64,000 nucleotides of DNA. Origin: UKL13-2 sp947085425 (GTDB lineage Bacteria; Pseudomonadota; Gammaproteobacteria; Burkholderiales; Usitatibacteraceae). Positions 8,463 to 17,207 of the stretch are shown here, piece by piece. A program made the position numbers and the translations under genes. The stretch covers positions 1 through 64,000 of the forward strand of contig CAMTWK010000001.1 of the NCBI GenBank assembly GCA_947085425.1, in the 5' to 3' direction. The notes beneath the pieces were generated by a model that was given only the letters and a program-made list of their open reading frames with translations, made no database searches and was not told the DNA's origin. How positions within the stretch are numbered: position 1 is the stretch's first letter; each line of letters opens with the position of its first letter.

Positions 8463-9044
8463 CTAGTTTTTTGCAACTTTATCAACGTACTCGAATACCT
8501 TGACGATGCGCGACACCCCTGATGTTGTCCGGGCGACTTCGGTTGCCGCATCCGCCTCTTCCTTGGTGACAATCCCCATCAGAAAAACAACGTTTGCCTC
8601 GGTGACAACTTTGATGTGATTTGACGAAAAACTCTTGGCACCGAGAAAGCGTGCTTTCACGCTGGTGGTAATCAAGGCATCGTTCGAGCGGCCGGCCAGC
8701 GAGGAATTGCCACCGATCACCAATTCATTGGTCACCGCCTTGACGCTGGCGACCTTGCGAATGGCGTCGCCGATTTCTATCTTGGTTTTTTCATCGGCGA
8801 CCTCACCAGTCAATAGGACCGATAGGTTATAACTGGTCACGTTGACGTGGGTGTTTTTGAAGCGGTCAAGCAAAATGACGCGCACTTTCCATTCCACATT
8901 TTCGTCTTCAATATAAATGCCGGTCGATCGACGATCGCCGACCGCCAATGCCGTCGCCCCCACACCCACGGCCGCCAGCGGGAAACAACCCTGCAGTGCA
9001 AGTGTACAAATCAGGATGGCAGTGCCTAAAAAAATACGTTTCAT
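8463..9044 (-). CDS. dolP: BON-domain outer membrane lipoprotein (DolP/YraP family)
   Basis: A periplasm-facing lipoprotein that in enterics supports outer membrane integrity and BamA function. The 193-residue form starts at ATG 9044, behind a clear GGAGAAAAC ribosome site. The signal peptide ends in a lipobox, LQGC (Cys about 20). Two BON domains follow (about residues 50-115 and 125-190), each with the VKxxxN/GV pattern, for example SVKAVTNELVI and VARTTSGVSRIVKVF. It is the last gene of lpoA-yraN-dolP. The phosphosugar-isomerase-like diaA gene, usually located between yraN and dolP, is missing. Confidence 0.9.
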   Translation of the reverse strand: MKRIFLGTAILICTLALQGCFPLAAVGVGATALAVGDRRSTGIYIEDENVEWKVRVILLDRFKNTHVNVTSYNLSVLLTGEVADEKTKIEIGDAIRKVASVKAVTNELVIGGNSSLAGRSNDALITTSVKARFLGAKSFSSNHIKVVTEANVVFLMGIVTKEEADAATEVARTTSGVSRIVKVFEYVDKVAKN

Positions 9045-9091
9045 GTTTTCTCCATAAAATCCGGGCCGGTATGCGTTACGCCCGATCAATA

Positions 9092-9460
9092 TCAGATGCC
9101 GAATGCGTTTCTAACCCACTCAATACCGTTTGCATCAGTGGTACGCATCAGTATCGCATCAAAGCGGCAAGGCGGCGGCTGCCGGAACTTGGACAAATAT
9201 TGTTCGGCGGCGGTTGCAAGCCGCCGTTGTTTGGCCAAATTGATACTTGCAGCCGCACCACCGAATTGTTCCGACGCACGATAACGCACTTCGACAAAAA
9301 CGGTGACATCACCATCCTGCATGATCAGGTCGATCTCGCCCGATCGGCAGCGGAAATTTCGGACAGTGGTGGTCAATCCTTGACTACATAAAAAATTCTC
9401 CGCCACCCGCTCGGCGTTGTCGCCGACAGTCTTGCGACCAAGCAGCGCTGCCAGATTCAT
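9092..9460 (-). CDS. yraN: YraN/UPF0102 family endonuclease-like protein
   Basis: A small 122-residue protein of the UPF0102 family, with a predicted PD-(D/E)XK restriction-endonuclease-like fold. The core is visible as GEIDLIMQDG followed by VFVEVRYR, giving the catalytic D...ExR/K pattern, and the N-terminal GDNAERVAENFL helix carries the conserved Glu. Biological role in the family is unsettled. Its ATG overlaps the stop of the lpoA-like gene by 4 bases (ATGA), so the two are coupled. Confidence 0.9.
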   Translation of the reverse strand: MNLAALLGRKTVGDNAERVAENFLCSQGLTTTVRNFRCRSGEIDLIMQDGDVTVFVEVRYRASEQFGGAAASINLAKQRRLATAAEQYLSKFRQPPPCRFDAILMRTTDANGIEWVRNAFGI

Positions 9461-10815
9461 TCTGCCGACTTGATCAGGTTAGGCTTTCCATCGCGCATTT
9501 CCAGCAGCGATAGACTGCGCACAAATTGATTGCCGTCGAGTGAAATTCGCCCGGTGACACCATCTATCGGAACAAAAGTCCGCATCGGACGGTCGGTAAC
9601 AATATTGACATTACCCGCAACCGGCTGTATTGCCGGTTGCAACATCGCCGATATGATCCGCCAGGCGTCGATACCGAGTGCATACAGGCGCTCATAATCA
9701 ACCGGCGTGCCATCCGGGGAACGCGGATAACTCATCACCGCTGCGTGATCGCGTTCTGCAAACCACGGCATTTCCAAATATTTCACGCTGTCCAAATCCA
9801 GATTTTCAACCGTTTCCGCACGAGGTTCGACGGAATGGGCGGTGGCAAATACCGGCATCCCGGTTGGCAAATAGGGGCGCGCAACCCGCGCCGCCGACAT
9901 ATTGGGTGCAATAAAAACAGCATCGGCTTTGCTGGCGTCTTCTTTTTCCATCGCCTGTTTCACCTTTGGCCCGTCAACCTGCTCGCCACTAAACGCAATA
10001 CGGGCGGCGATGGTTCCGCCCAGTCGCAGCCACTCTTTCTCAAACGCATCCTGAATGCGGTTTGACAGGGAAGTCGGCCCACCCAAGACAACAATATTTC
10101 GAAAATTATCCTTAAATGCGATGCGTGCAATTTGTCGCGCGTCGCCGTCAAGTGACAGCGAAATATGGAAAAAATTATTGGCGTCCGCCTTGCTGAGGTC
10201 GGCTGGCAGATTCAGCGCCAGCGTCGGTAAATACCCCGCCTCTTTGGCCGCCACGGCGGCACCATCGCGGGTGAGCCCGGCGACGACCGCAACCGCCCCC
10301 TCCTGCACGGCTTTGCGATAGAGCGCGGCCAACGAAGGCCCATCGTCGTCAGCAAGGTAGCTGCGATATGAAAATTTATCCTTGCCACTGATTTCATAGG
10401 CGGCAACAAATCCCGCCCGTACCGCCTCCGCAGCCATGCCTAATGTTTTTGAGTTAAATGGCAATATCAATGCGACAGCTTTTGACGGCTCGACCTGCTT
10501 AACTTCACGCTGCACGCTTGACATCGGGGTCACTGCCGAATCGGCTGGTTTGTCGTTGACGATTTTTGTTTCGGCTGCCCCCGCTACCGTCGGTGGTGAC
10601 GAGGTGATGGTCGTATTGATCGATTTATTGCGTGCTGCCGGGGGTGGCGCGGACGGGGCGGGTGGGGCGGGTGAAATGACCGGCGAGTTTGGCTGCGGCT
10701 GCAAAACGGGTGGGCTCGGCGCGGCAGGCATGACTTGTGACGCAACATTGGTTGCGTTAATCAACGCAACACCTGAAAATAGCGCCAACAACAATAAGCC
10801 ACGGAATTGCTGCAT
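9457..10815 (-). CDS. LpoA-like penicillin-binding protein activator (LppC family)
   Basis: A periplasmic protein with a type I periplasmic-binding fold that in gammaproteobacteria activates PBP1A. The order is signal peptide (about residues 1-27), a Pro/Ala-rich linker (about 28-65), then the LppC domain (about 105-450) with ALILPFNSKTLGMAAEAV. The signal peptide region has no lipobox cysteine, unlike enteric LpoA, so this copy may be soluble or anchored by its uncleaved N-terminus. It is divergent from rsmI and overlaps yraN, the classic yraL-lpoA-yraN arrangement. Binding to a PBP is inferred from the family only. Confidence 0.85.
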   Translation of the reverse strand: MQQFRGLLLLALFSGVALINATNVASQVMPAAPSPPVLQPQPNSPVISPAPPAPSAPPPAARNKSINTTITSSPPTVAGAAETKIVNDKPADSAVTPMSSVQREVKQVEPSKAVALILPFNSKTLGMAAEAVRAGFVAAYEISGKDKFSYRSYLADDDGPSLAALYRKAVQEGAVAVVAGLTRDGAAVAAKEAGYLPTLALNLPADLSKADANNFFHISLSLDGDARQIARIAFKDNFRNIVVLGGPTSLSNRIQDAFEKEWLRLGGTIAARIAFSGEQVDGPKVKQAMEKEDASKADAVFIAPNMSAARVARPYLPTGMPVFATAHSVEPRAETVENLDLDSVKYLEMPWFAERDHAAVMSYPRSPDGTPVDYERLYALGIDAWRIISAMLQPAIQPVAGNVNIVTDRPMRTFVPIDGVTGRISLDGNQFVRSLSLLEMRDGKPNLIKSAE

Positions 10816-10830
10816 CCGGCACCGCCAATC

Positions 10831-11712
10831 ATGGAAGAAAACATCGAATGCGCATTATATGTGGTCGCCACCCCGATCGGGAATCTTGGCGACATCACCC
10901 AGCGCGCGCTCAATGTGCTTGCAAAGGTGGATATTGTCGCCGCAGAGGACACGCGTAACAGCCAGTTTTTGTTGGCGCATTTTGGCATCAGGGCCAAACT
11001 CATCGCGGTTCACGAGCACAATGAACGCAACGCCGCCGAGGGCATTATCAAATTACTGAGCGAGGGTAAATCGGTTGCATTGGTCACCGACGCCGGCACG
11101 CCGGCCATCAGTGACCCGGGTGCGCGTATTGTCGCCGCGGTGCACGCGGCGGGATTAATCGTGGTGCCGATTCCTGGTGCGAGCGCCGTCACCACCGCCT
11201 TGTCGGCGAGTGGCGAAGGTGAGGACGGTTTTTTGTTTGTCGGCTTTTTGTCAGCCAAGGCAGGCGAACGACAACGAAACCTCGAGGCGCTGCGCAAAAC
11301 CGATGCCGCGCTGGTTTTTTATGAATCCCCGCACCGGATCCTTGAGAGTGTCGCGGCGATTGCCGAAGTGTTTGGCGCGTCACGCACACTCGTCGTCTGC
11401 CGTGAGCTCACCAAAAAATTTGAGACGATTCAGCGCCTCAAGCTGGCGGACGCGGTGGCGTGGCTGAAAAGCGACAGCAATCATCAGCGTGGCGAGTTTG
11501 TTCTGGTTTTATCAAAACCAAGCCAGGACGAACGTCTCGAAGAAAAAAGTGCCGGTGACGCGCATCTGGAGCGCACCTTGCGAATTTTGCTTGGTGAGCT
11601 TGCCGTCAAACAAGCGGTGGCGCTGGCGGTGCAATTAACCGGCGAAAAAAAGAACAAGGTCTATGAAACCGCCTTGATGTTAAAAGCGTCACCCGCCGAC
11701 CCTCCTCTATAA
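10831..11712 (+). CDS. rsmI: 16S rRNA (cytidine(1402)-2'-O)-methyltransferase
   Basis: A SAM-dependent tetrapyrrole-methylase-fold enzyme that 2'-O-methylates C1402 in the ribosomal decoding centre. The sequence opens with ALYVVATPIGNLGDITQRAL and carries the SAM-binding stretch LVTDAGTPAISDPG and PIPGASA. I start at ATG 10831 (MEENIEC), as the earlier in-frame ATG at 10807 would run through the start of the divergent lpoA-like gene. At 293 residues the length is normal. Its stop is 7 bases before the pyrC start, implying cotranscription. Confidence 0.95.
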   Translation: MEENIECALYVVATPIGNLGDITQRALNVLAKVDIVAAEDTRNSQFLLAHFGIRAKLIAVHEHNERNAAEGIIKLLSEGKSVALVTDAGTPAISDPGARIVAAVHAAGLIVVPIPGASAVTTALSASGEGEDGFLFVGFLSAKAGERQRNLEALRKTDAALVFYESPHRILESVAAIAEVFGASRTLVVCRELTKKFETIQRLKLADAVAWLKSDSNHQRGEFVLVLSKPSQDERLEEKSAGDAHLERTLRILLGELAVKQAVALAVQLTGEKKNKVYETALMLKASPADPPL

Positions 11713-11719
11713 TTTGACC

Positions 11720-12754
11720 ATGCGTACACTTACCATTGCCCGACCGGACGATTGGCATCTACACTTGCGTGACGGTGACGCGATGCAGGCCGTGCTGCCA
11801 CACACCGCCCGACAATTCGGCCGCGCCATAGTCATGCCCAACCTCAAACCACCGGTGCGAACGGTTGCCGATGCCGGGGCGTATTACCAACGGATTGTGC
11901 AGGCGATCCCCGCCGGCATGCAATTTGAGCCGTTGATGACGTTGTATTTGACCGACAACACCTCTGCCGAAGAAATTTTTCAAGCCAGCAAGAGTGGTTT
12001 TATAAAAGCAGTGAAATATTATCCGGCCGGAGCCACCACCAATTCCGACTCCGGCGTGACAGACCTGCGTAAATGTGATGCCGCCATCGCGGCGATGCAG
12101 GCAGTCGGGCTGCCATTACTGCTGCACGGCGAGGTCACCGGTGATGACGTCGATGTGTTTGATCGCGAAAACGTTTTTATTGACCAGCAACTGACGCCGC
12201 TGGTGGCGCGTTTCCCCAAATTACGCATTGTGTTGGAACACATCACCACCACGGCAGCAGTGAAATTTGTGTTGTCCGCCAGCGAACACGTCGCCGCGAC
12301 CATTACGCCGCAACATATCTTGTACAGTCGCAACTCCATTTTTAAAGGTGGGTTGCGTCCACATTTGTATTGCCTGCCCATCCTCAAACGTGAGGAGCAC
12401 CGGCTTGCACTGCTGGCGGCGGCAACATCTGGAAATGCAAAATTTTTCCTTGGCACCGACAGCGCGCCCCACACCAAAAACAGCAAAGAGTCGTGCTGCG
12501 GTGCCGCCGGTTGTTATTCGGCGTTACACGCCATGAGCCTATATGCAGAGGCGTTTGAAAGCGTGGATGCACTCGACAAACTGGAAGGATTTGCCAGTTT
12601 TTTTGGCGCGGATTTTTACCGATTGCCACGCAACACCACCACCATCACCTTGAATAAGAAGCCTTGGCAGGTGCCCGACGAAATCCCTTTCATCGAGTCC
12701 GGCCTGGTACCGTTGCGTGCCGGTGAAATATTGTCGTGGCAATTTGCAGAATAG
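11720..12754 (+). CDS. pyrC: Dihydroorotase
   Basis: The third step of pyrimidine synthesis, cyclising carbamoyl-aspartate to dihydroorotate. The zinc ligands HLHLRDGD lie near the N-terminus, the carbamylated lysine in AVKYYPAGATTNS, and the late metal aspartate in LGTDSAPHTKNSK. The 344-residue length matches the class II PyrC of Proteobacteria. The ATG at 11720 is used rather than the upstream TTG at 11714. Downstream, the DUF3025 gene overlaps its end. Confidence 0.96.
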   Translation: MRTLTIARPDDWHLHLRDGDAMQAVLPHTARQFGRAIVMPNLKPPVRTVADAGAYYQRIVQAIPAGMQFEPLMTLYLTDNTSAEEIFQASKSGFIKAVKYYPAGATTNSDSGVTDLRKCDAAIAAMQAVGLPLLLHGEVTGDDVDVFDRENVFIDQQLTPLVARFPKLRIVLEHITTTAAVKFVLSASEHVAATITPQHILYSRNSIFKGGLRPHLYCLPILKREEHRLALLAAATSGNAKFFLGTDSAPHTKNSKESCCGAAGCYSALHAMSLYAEAFESVDALDKLEGFASFFGADFYRLPRNTTTITLNKKPWQVPDEIPFIESGLVPLRAGEILSWQFAE

Positions 12755-13571
12755 CGCGGCCGGTTTGACGCCGAACGAACAATGGATTGCCGCCCGCCGT
12801 TTGCTGGCAACGCCATTTTTTGACGCCATCCGGTCGAGCCTGCTGTCGCTGTCACCTGCGCATTGGCCCCATTTGACTGACCTCAACGCGCTGGCGGTGG
12901 CGAATCAACTACAAAATGTCACCGGTGCACCATTGCGTTTTGTTGCTGCTGTCGACAGCGGCTTGTCCGCCATGGCCTACGAAACACAAATTGCCGTCTC
13001 CGGCAACGTGCCGACCCGCCAAAATTGGCACGATCTGTTCAACGCCATGCAGTGGCTTGCCTATCCAAAAACCAAAGCGGTGATCAACGCCGCACACGCC
13101 AAGTTATTGGCCAGTGGTGGGCAAGCCGAGGCACGGGCGCGCTCGATTCCGCGTGATGTGTTGACCATGGTTGATGAAAGCGGAATGATCGTCGCGAGTA
13201 CCGACGAATCGTTGCTGCAATTGATCCGCGACTTTCAGTGGAAAAGACTGTTTGTTGACCGGCGTGATGAGGTCACCCGCAACATGCGCTTTGTTCTCGT
13301 CGGGCATGGCCTGTTGGAAAAGTCGTTGTCCCCCTTTGTCGGGCTGACCGCCAAGGCCATTTTGCTACCGGTTGATCAACACCTCAATCTGGATGAGCCT
13401 GCCGCAGCATGGCTCTGCGCCGAAGCCAACCTTTGGTCCGCGCGTAATTTGGCACCGTTGCCATTACTTGGCATTCCCGGCTGGGATACCCGCAATCACG
13501 ACCCGCGCTTTTACGACAACACCGACTACTTCCGCCCCGGTTATAGACCGCCTTCCATCGGGCGCACGTGA
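12717..13571 (+). CDS. DUF3025 family protein
   Basis: A conserved betaproteobacterial protein of unknown function. A run near HDLFNAMQWLAYPKTK and a region with ARSIPRDVLTMVDESGM are the recognisable family blocks, and the end contains GIPGWDTRNHDPRFYDN. No signal peptide or membrane segment is evident, so it is probably cytoplasmic. The start is uncertain. The longest frame uses GTG 12717 inside pyrC; TTG 12744 and TTG 12765 are alternatives. It ends 12 bases before the RNase P RNA, so the rnpB promoter must lie inside or at the end of this gene. Confidence 0.82.
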   Translation: MPVKYCRGNLQNSAAGLTPNEQWIAARRLLATPFFDAIRSSLLSLSPAHWPHLTDLNALAVANQLQNVTGAPLRFVAAVDSGLSAMAYETQIAVSGNVPTRQNWHDLFNAMQWLAYPKTKAVINAAHAKLLASGGQAEARARSIPRDVLTMVDESGMIVASTDESLLQLIRDFQWKRLFVDRRDEVTRNMRFVLVGHGLLEKSLSPFVGLTAKAILLPVDQHLNLDEPAAAWLCAEANLWSARNLAPLPLLGIPGWDTRNHDPRFYDNTDYFRPGYRPPSIGRT

Positions 13572-13577
13572 GATAAT
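13572..13577 (+). promoter_or_regulatory. -10 box of the RNase P RNA promoter
   Basis: GATAAT at 13572-13577 matches TATAAT at 5 of 6 positions and ends 6 bases before the inferred RNA start at 13584. It begins immediately after the DUF3025 stop codon. No good -35 hexamer is seen 16-18 bases upstream, so the promoter assignment rests on the -10 and its exact spacing. Confidence 0.5.
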
Positions 13578-13583
13578 CCGCTC

Positions 13584-13896
13584 GGAAGCGCGCCAGACAG
13601 TCGCTGTGCACTTGTTGCATAGAGGAAAGTCCGGACTCCATAGAGCAGAGTAGTGGGTAATACCCATCCACCGTGAGGTGAGGATTAGAGCAACAGAGAC
13701 GAGTTCGCGGCAGGCAACTGTCGCGAGGTGAAACGGGCAATCTCTACTCGGAGCAAACCCAAATAGGCAGGCGTTGAGGCGGCTCGCGGAGCCTGCGGGT
13801 AGGGTGCTAGAGGCGTGCGGTAACGTACGTTCGAGATGAATGACTGTCAATTGTGCGCAAGCACAATCACAGAATCCGGCTTATCGGCGCGCTTCC
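13584..13896 (+). ncRNA. rnpB: RNase P RNA, bacterial class A, compact form
   Basis: The catalytic RNA that matures tRNA 5' ends. The universal core is present as AGAGGAAAGTCCGGACTCC, ACAGAG, GGAGCAAACCCAAATAGG, GATGAATGACTGTC and ACAGAATCCGGCTTATCGG. P1 pairs 13584-13594 with 13886-13896 over 11 bp. P3 is a short 7-bp hairpin with a CTTGT loop, and the P12 region is an 8-bp stem with a GCAA tetraloop, so the RNA is about 313 nt, well below the E. coli size. It is convergent with the pseudouridine synthase gene, whose stop starts 2 bases past the RNA. I see no intrinsic terminator at its 3' end. Confidence 0.95.
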
Positions 13897-13898
13897 AC

Positions 13899-14645
13899 TT
13901 ATTCGGTCGGTGATTTATTGCGTGCCTGTGACAAATCTTCGGCACTCATCCAGCGCCATTCACCCAGCGCCAAATCATCTGGCAATTTGAGTGCGCCGAT
14001 TTGGCTGCGTGCGAGGGCATCAACATGATTGCCCACGGCTGCCATCATACGTTTGACCTGATGATATTTGCCCTGCGCAAGCGTCATATGGATTTGATTG
14101 GGGATTCCCGCCTTGTGCCGGCACGCCAACGCCAACACCGGCTTTGGGTCGTCTTCCAGCACCACACCAGCCAATAGTTTTTTGATCTGTTCTCCGGTCA
14201 CCGGCTCGCTGGTGGTGACGTCATAAACTTTCGGCACGTGATGTTTGGGGGACGCCATACGATGAATAAACTGGCCGTCATCGGAAAACAGTAATAGGCC
14301 GGTGGTGTCGTGGTCAAGCCGGCCGACCGATTGCACGCCACCGTTGCTGCGGGTGCGCAGTGGCTCGGCCAACAATCGATACACACTCGGGTGGGACTTG
14401 GCCTTTTGTGAACACTCATAACCCTCGGGTTTGTTGAGCATCACATAGGCTTTTTCGCGGTATGGCCATGTCGACGGCACAACGCCTTCAACATGAAATT
14501 CAAAATCTGGCGCGCTGACATCTATCGGTTGATTGCCATCATCACAAATGCGCCCATTGATGGTCACCGCACCATTGGCAATGAGCAACGCGCACATTTT
14601 GCGGGTGCCAAAACCCTGGCTGAAGAGCAGTTGCGCGAGGGTCAT
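13899..14645 (-). CDS. RsuA/RluB/RluE-family rRNA pseudouridine synthase
   Basis: Isomerises a uridine in rRNA to pseudouridine. An N-terminal S4 domain (about residues 1-50, LAQLLFSQGFGTRK) is followed by the catalytic domain with VGRLDHDTTGLLLFSDDG, in which the aspartate of RLDHDT is the catalytic residue, and KYHQVKRMMAAVGNHV near the C-terminus. At 248 residues it best fits RsuA (16S U516), but target choice among RsuA, RluB and RluE is not secure by eye. It ends against the 3' end of rnpB on the opposite strand. Confidence 0.9.
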   Translation of the reverse strand: MTLAQLLFSQGFGTRKMCALLIANGAVTINGRICDDGNQPIDVSAPDFEFHVEGVVPSTWPYREKAYVMLNKPEGYECSQKAKSHPSVYRLLAEPLRTRSNGGVQSVGRLDHDTTGLLLFSDDGQFIHRMASPKHHVPKVYDVTTSEPVTGEQIKKLLAGVVLEDDPKPVLALACRHKAGIPNQIHMTLAQGKYHQVKRMMAAVGNHVDALARSQIGALKLPDDLALGEWRWMSAEDLSQARNKSPTE

Positions 14646-14660
14646 GACAGCCGGGGGCGC

Positions 14661-15602
14661 TTATAACGCATGGCCACAACACTTTTTGAATTTCAAGCCG
14701 CTGCCGCACGGGCAGGGATCGTTGCGGCCAACCTTTGCGGATTCACGCACATACGGCATTTGCCATGGCAACGCATCGTCAGCATAGACGTCGGCATCAA
14801 TGACTGCCCGCTCGTCCCGATAGCGCTGCTCGGTGAAAGTTGCCCAGGTTGCAAACTCCTCGGTAAGTTCATTGCAGTATCGGTTGAACTTATAGTCTGG
14901 AAATGACGGATCATACGGCTTCACAATTTCACGGCGAATATCTCCGATGCTGTCATTCGGATGGCCAATGTCAAGCGTCGTCCACCAGTGTTCAATATCC
15001 GGCAAATACTCAACCGCCGCAAAATCCACCAGATAATTAACCAGCGACATCAGGGAATCCTCGTCCTCCTCGCCTGCCTGCAATGCCAGAAATTCGGCAA
15101 CACATAAGGCATGAAGCCAAGCCTTCACGCTGGCGCGATCCGCATCGCCCTCGTGGGCACGGATGCAAACCGCATCAACCGCAGCCATGCGACACCAAAT
15201 AAACAAACGGCGGTTTTCAGCGACCGCGCGTAGTGTTGCCTCACTCGCCGGATCAGCCTTGTCAAAGGTTGCCGCCAATACACGCCCGAAGGTGCCGGTA
15301 AGTGCATCGCCGAGCAGTGCCTCGACCATATCTTCCGGATAATGCAGCATGACAACAAGCGGGGCAAAGGCGCGCGTATCGCGCATGTCTGCGGCCAGGC
15401 GATAGGCGAAGTCATGCCACATCAAATCTGCGTCAATCGTATCCCATGGGTCCGCCACTGCATCCTCGATGACATCGATAAACTCCCCGCCAACCAGCGA
15501 CCAATTCGCTTTGGCCTCACTCACGGCGGCAAACGGAAAATAGATGGGATTGGCGAACGCGTCGAACAGACGATCAATCAGGTCATCGGTGGGCGAATTC
15601 AT
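14661..15602 (-). CDS. DUF1186 and SEC-C motif protein
   Basis: A 313-residue cytoplasmic protein of unknown function. The N-terminal and middle part (about residues 30-270) is helical and resembles DUF1186, with a block near MLHYPEDMVEALLGDAL. The C-terminus ends in a SEC-C zinc motif, GRNDPCPCGSGLKFKKCCG, the same type found at the end of SecA and on many accessory proteins. Start ATG 15602 follows GAGG. It sits alone between the pseudouridine synthase gene and a gene-poor stretch. Confidence 0.85.
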   Translation of the reverse strand: MNSPTDDLIDRLFDAFANPIYFPFAAVSEAKANWSLVGGEFIDVIEDAVADPWDTIDADLMWHDFAYRLAADMRDTRAFAPLVVMLHYPEDMVEALLGDALTGTFGRVLAATFDKADPASEATLRAVAENRRLFIWCRMAAVDAVCIRAHEGDADRASVKAWLHALCVAEFLALQAGEEDEDSLMSLVNYLVDFAAVEYLPDIEHWWTTLDIGHPNDSIGDIRREIVKPYDPSFPDYKFNRYCNELTEEFATWATFTEQRYRDERAVIDADVYADDALPWQMPYVRESAKVGRNDPCPCGSGLKFKKCCGHAL

Positions 15603-16093
15603 TTGATCCGCCTCGGGCAATTTGAGCTTACTCAAACTACATCCTGAATTGTGTGCCAGACAACACGAGAAAACCACTGTCCGGGTGATGGGCAAAGGCG
15701 GTCAGGTGCGTTACCCGCCGCTCTATTTGCTTTGAAAGCCGTACCTTCCAATCGGTTTTATTGTTTTGGAGCGGAATGGAAGAGCGATTCTCTGCTTGGC
15801 AGACAAGCGCAGTTTTTATCCAAATTTTTGGCACGATAGTCATAGCAAAATATTGATTTTTAATGGCTTTTGACGTAATTCCGGATTCGCGTGTGATAAA
15901 AGCATGGCCGCCCCGCCGCGCCGATTCTGGCAACCGATCCAAATGCGCATGGAAATTTAGCACGACTTATTGCTTAATTCACGGAAGAAGCACGCATGGA
16001 TTGACGGGAGTTTTCATTCGCGTTTATGCTCCAAACAGCCCGCCACCACTAGGCTTTACACATGAAGCCACATTTCACACATCAATCCGATTC
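15603..16093. other. Gene-poor stretch between the DUF1186 gene and ychF
   Basis: About 490 bases with no gene I can support. The only sizeable frame (minus strand, 15637-15963) has no recognisable motif and no good ribosome site. A weak 5-bp hairpin, GGCTT...AAGCC (16052-16069), lies about 25 bases past the ychF stop. The rest may hold the DUF1186 promoter or decayed sequence. I see no tRNA, riboswitch or repeat. Confidence 0.4.
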
Positions 16094-17179
16094 TTACACA
16101 TTGAACCTAAAGTGCATGACATCACCATCCTTAACGATGTATTCCTTGCCCTCCAGCCGCATCTTGCCCGCTTCTTTGCATTTCGCCTCGCCGCCGAGCG
16201 TAACAAAATCATTAAACGCAATCACTTCGGCGCGAATAAAGCCTTTTTCGAAATCGGTGTGAATCGCCCCTGCGGCCTGGGGCGCGGTGGAGCCTTTGTG
16301 AACAGTCCAGGCGCGTACTTCTTTGACGCCGGCAGTGAAGTACGTTTCCAACCCCAGCAGGGTATATGCCGCGCGAATCATGCGCGAAAGACCCGGCTCC
16401 TTCATGCCGATATCCTCCAAGAAAACCTGCTTGTCTTCGTCCGACAATTCGGCGATTTCCGCCTCAATCTTTGCGCAGATCGCCACCACAGGGGCACCTT
16501 CTTTGGCGGCGTGTTCGCGCACCTTGTCGAGCAGCGGATTGTTTTCGAAGCCGCCTTCGATCACATTGGCGACATACAAAACCGGTTTGGCGGTAATCAG
16601 TGAGAAGGGTTTGATCAGCGCCATTTCATCCGCATCCAAGCCCATGCTGCGCACCGGAATGGCGTCGTTGAGCTTTTTCATCATCGGCTCAAATATCGCC
16701 ACCAGCTTGATCGCTTCTTTGTCACCGGCGCGGGAATTTTTCTGCGCCTTGTGCAAAGCCTTTTCCACCGACTGCATATCGGCCAGCGCCAATTCGGTAT
16801 CGATCACACCAATGTCGGAAATCGGATCAACGCGGCCAGACACATGAATGACGTTTTCGTCATCAAAACAGCGCACCACATGCGAGATGGCATCGGTTTC
16901 GCGAATGGTTGCCAGAAACTGGTTGCCCAACCCCTCCCCTTTGGAAGCGCCCGCAACCAGACCGGCGATATCGACAAATTCGACAATTGCCGGCACGACT
17001 TTTTGCGGGGCCACAATCTTGGTGAGCTGATCAAGGCGTGGATCGGGCACTTCCACAATGCCGATGTTGGGCTCGATGGTACAAAACGGATAATTTTCCG
17101 CCGCAATGCCCGCCTTGGTGAGGGCATTAAAAGTGGTGGATTTTCCGACGTTGGGTAAACCGACAATTCCGCACTTCAT
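16094..17179 (-). CDS. ychF: Ribosome-associated ATPase/GTPase YchF (OLA1 family)
   Basis: A TRAFAC-class P-loop NTPase of the Obg family that prefers ATP and binds ribosomes; it acts as a negative factor in oxidative stress responses. Walker A is GLPNVGKST, followed by NYPFCTIEPNIGIV (switch I) and VDIAGLVAGASKGEGLGNQ (G3). In place of the NKxD guanine-specificity motif it has NVIEG (LYVANVIEGG), as expected for YchF. A C-terminal TGS domain ends the 361-residue protein. It is the last gene of rplY-pth-ychF. Confidence 0.97.
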   Translation of the reverse strand: MKCGIVGLPNVGKSTTFNALTKAGIAAENYPFCTIEPNIGIVEVPDPRLDQLTKIVAPQKVVPAIVEFVDIAGLVAGASKGEGLGNQFLATIRETDAISHVVRCFDDENVIHVSGRVDPISDIGVIDTELALADMQSVEKALHKAQKNSRAGDKEAIKLVAIFEPMMKKLNDAIPVRSMGLDADEMALIKPFSLITAKPVLYVANVIEGGFENNPLLDKVREHAAKEGAPVVAICAKIEAEIAELSDEDKQVFLEDIGMKEPGLSRMIRAAYTLLGLETYFTAGVKEVRAWTVHKGSTAPQAAGAIHTDFEKGFIRAEVIAFNDFVTLGGEAKCKEAGKMRLEGKEYIVKDGDVMHFRFNV

Positions 17180-17207
17180 TGTTATTTCCTATTCAAATAT
17201 TTATTTT

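Noticed and set aside
15637..15963. A 108-codon minus-strand open frame in the gap before ychF
   Set aside because: No family resemblance, no ribosome site and an uneven composition; more likely chance in non-coding DNA.
15863..16603. A 246-codon plus-strand open frame across the ychF 3' end
   Set aside because: Most of it is antisense to ychF; the remaining part in the gap has no motif or good ribosome site.
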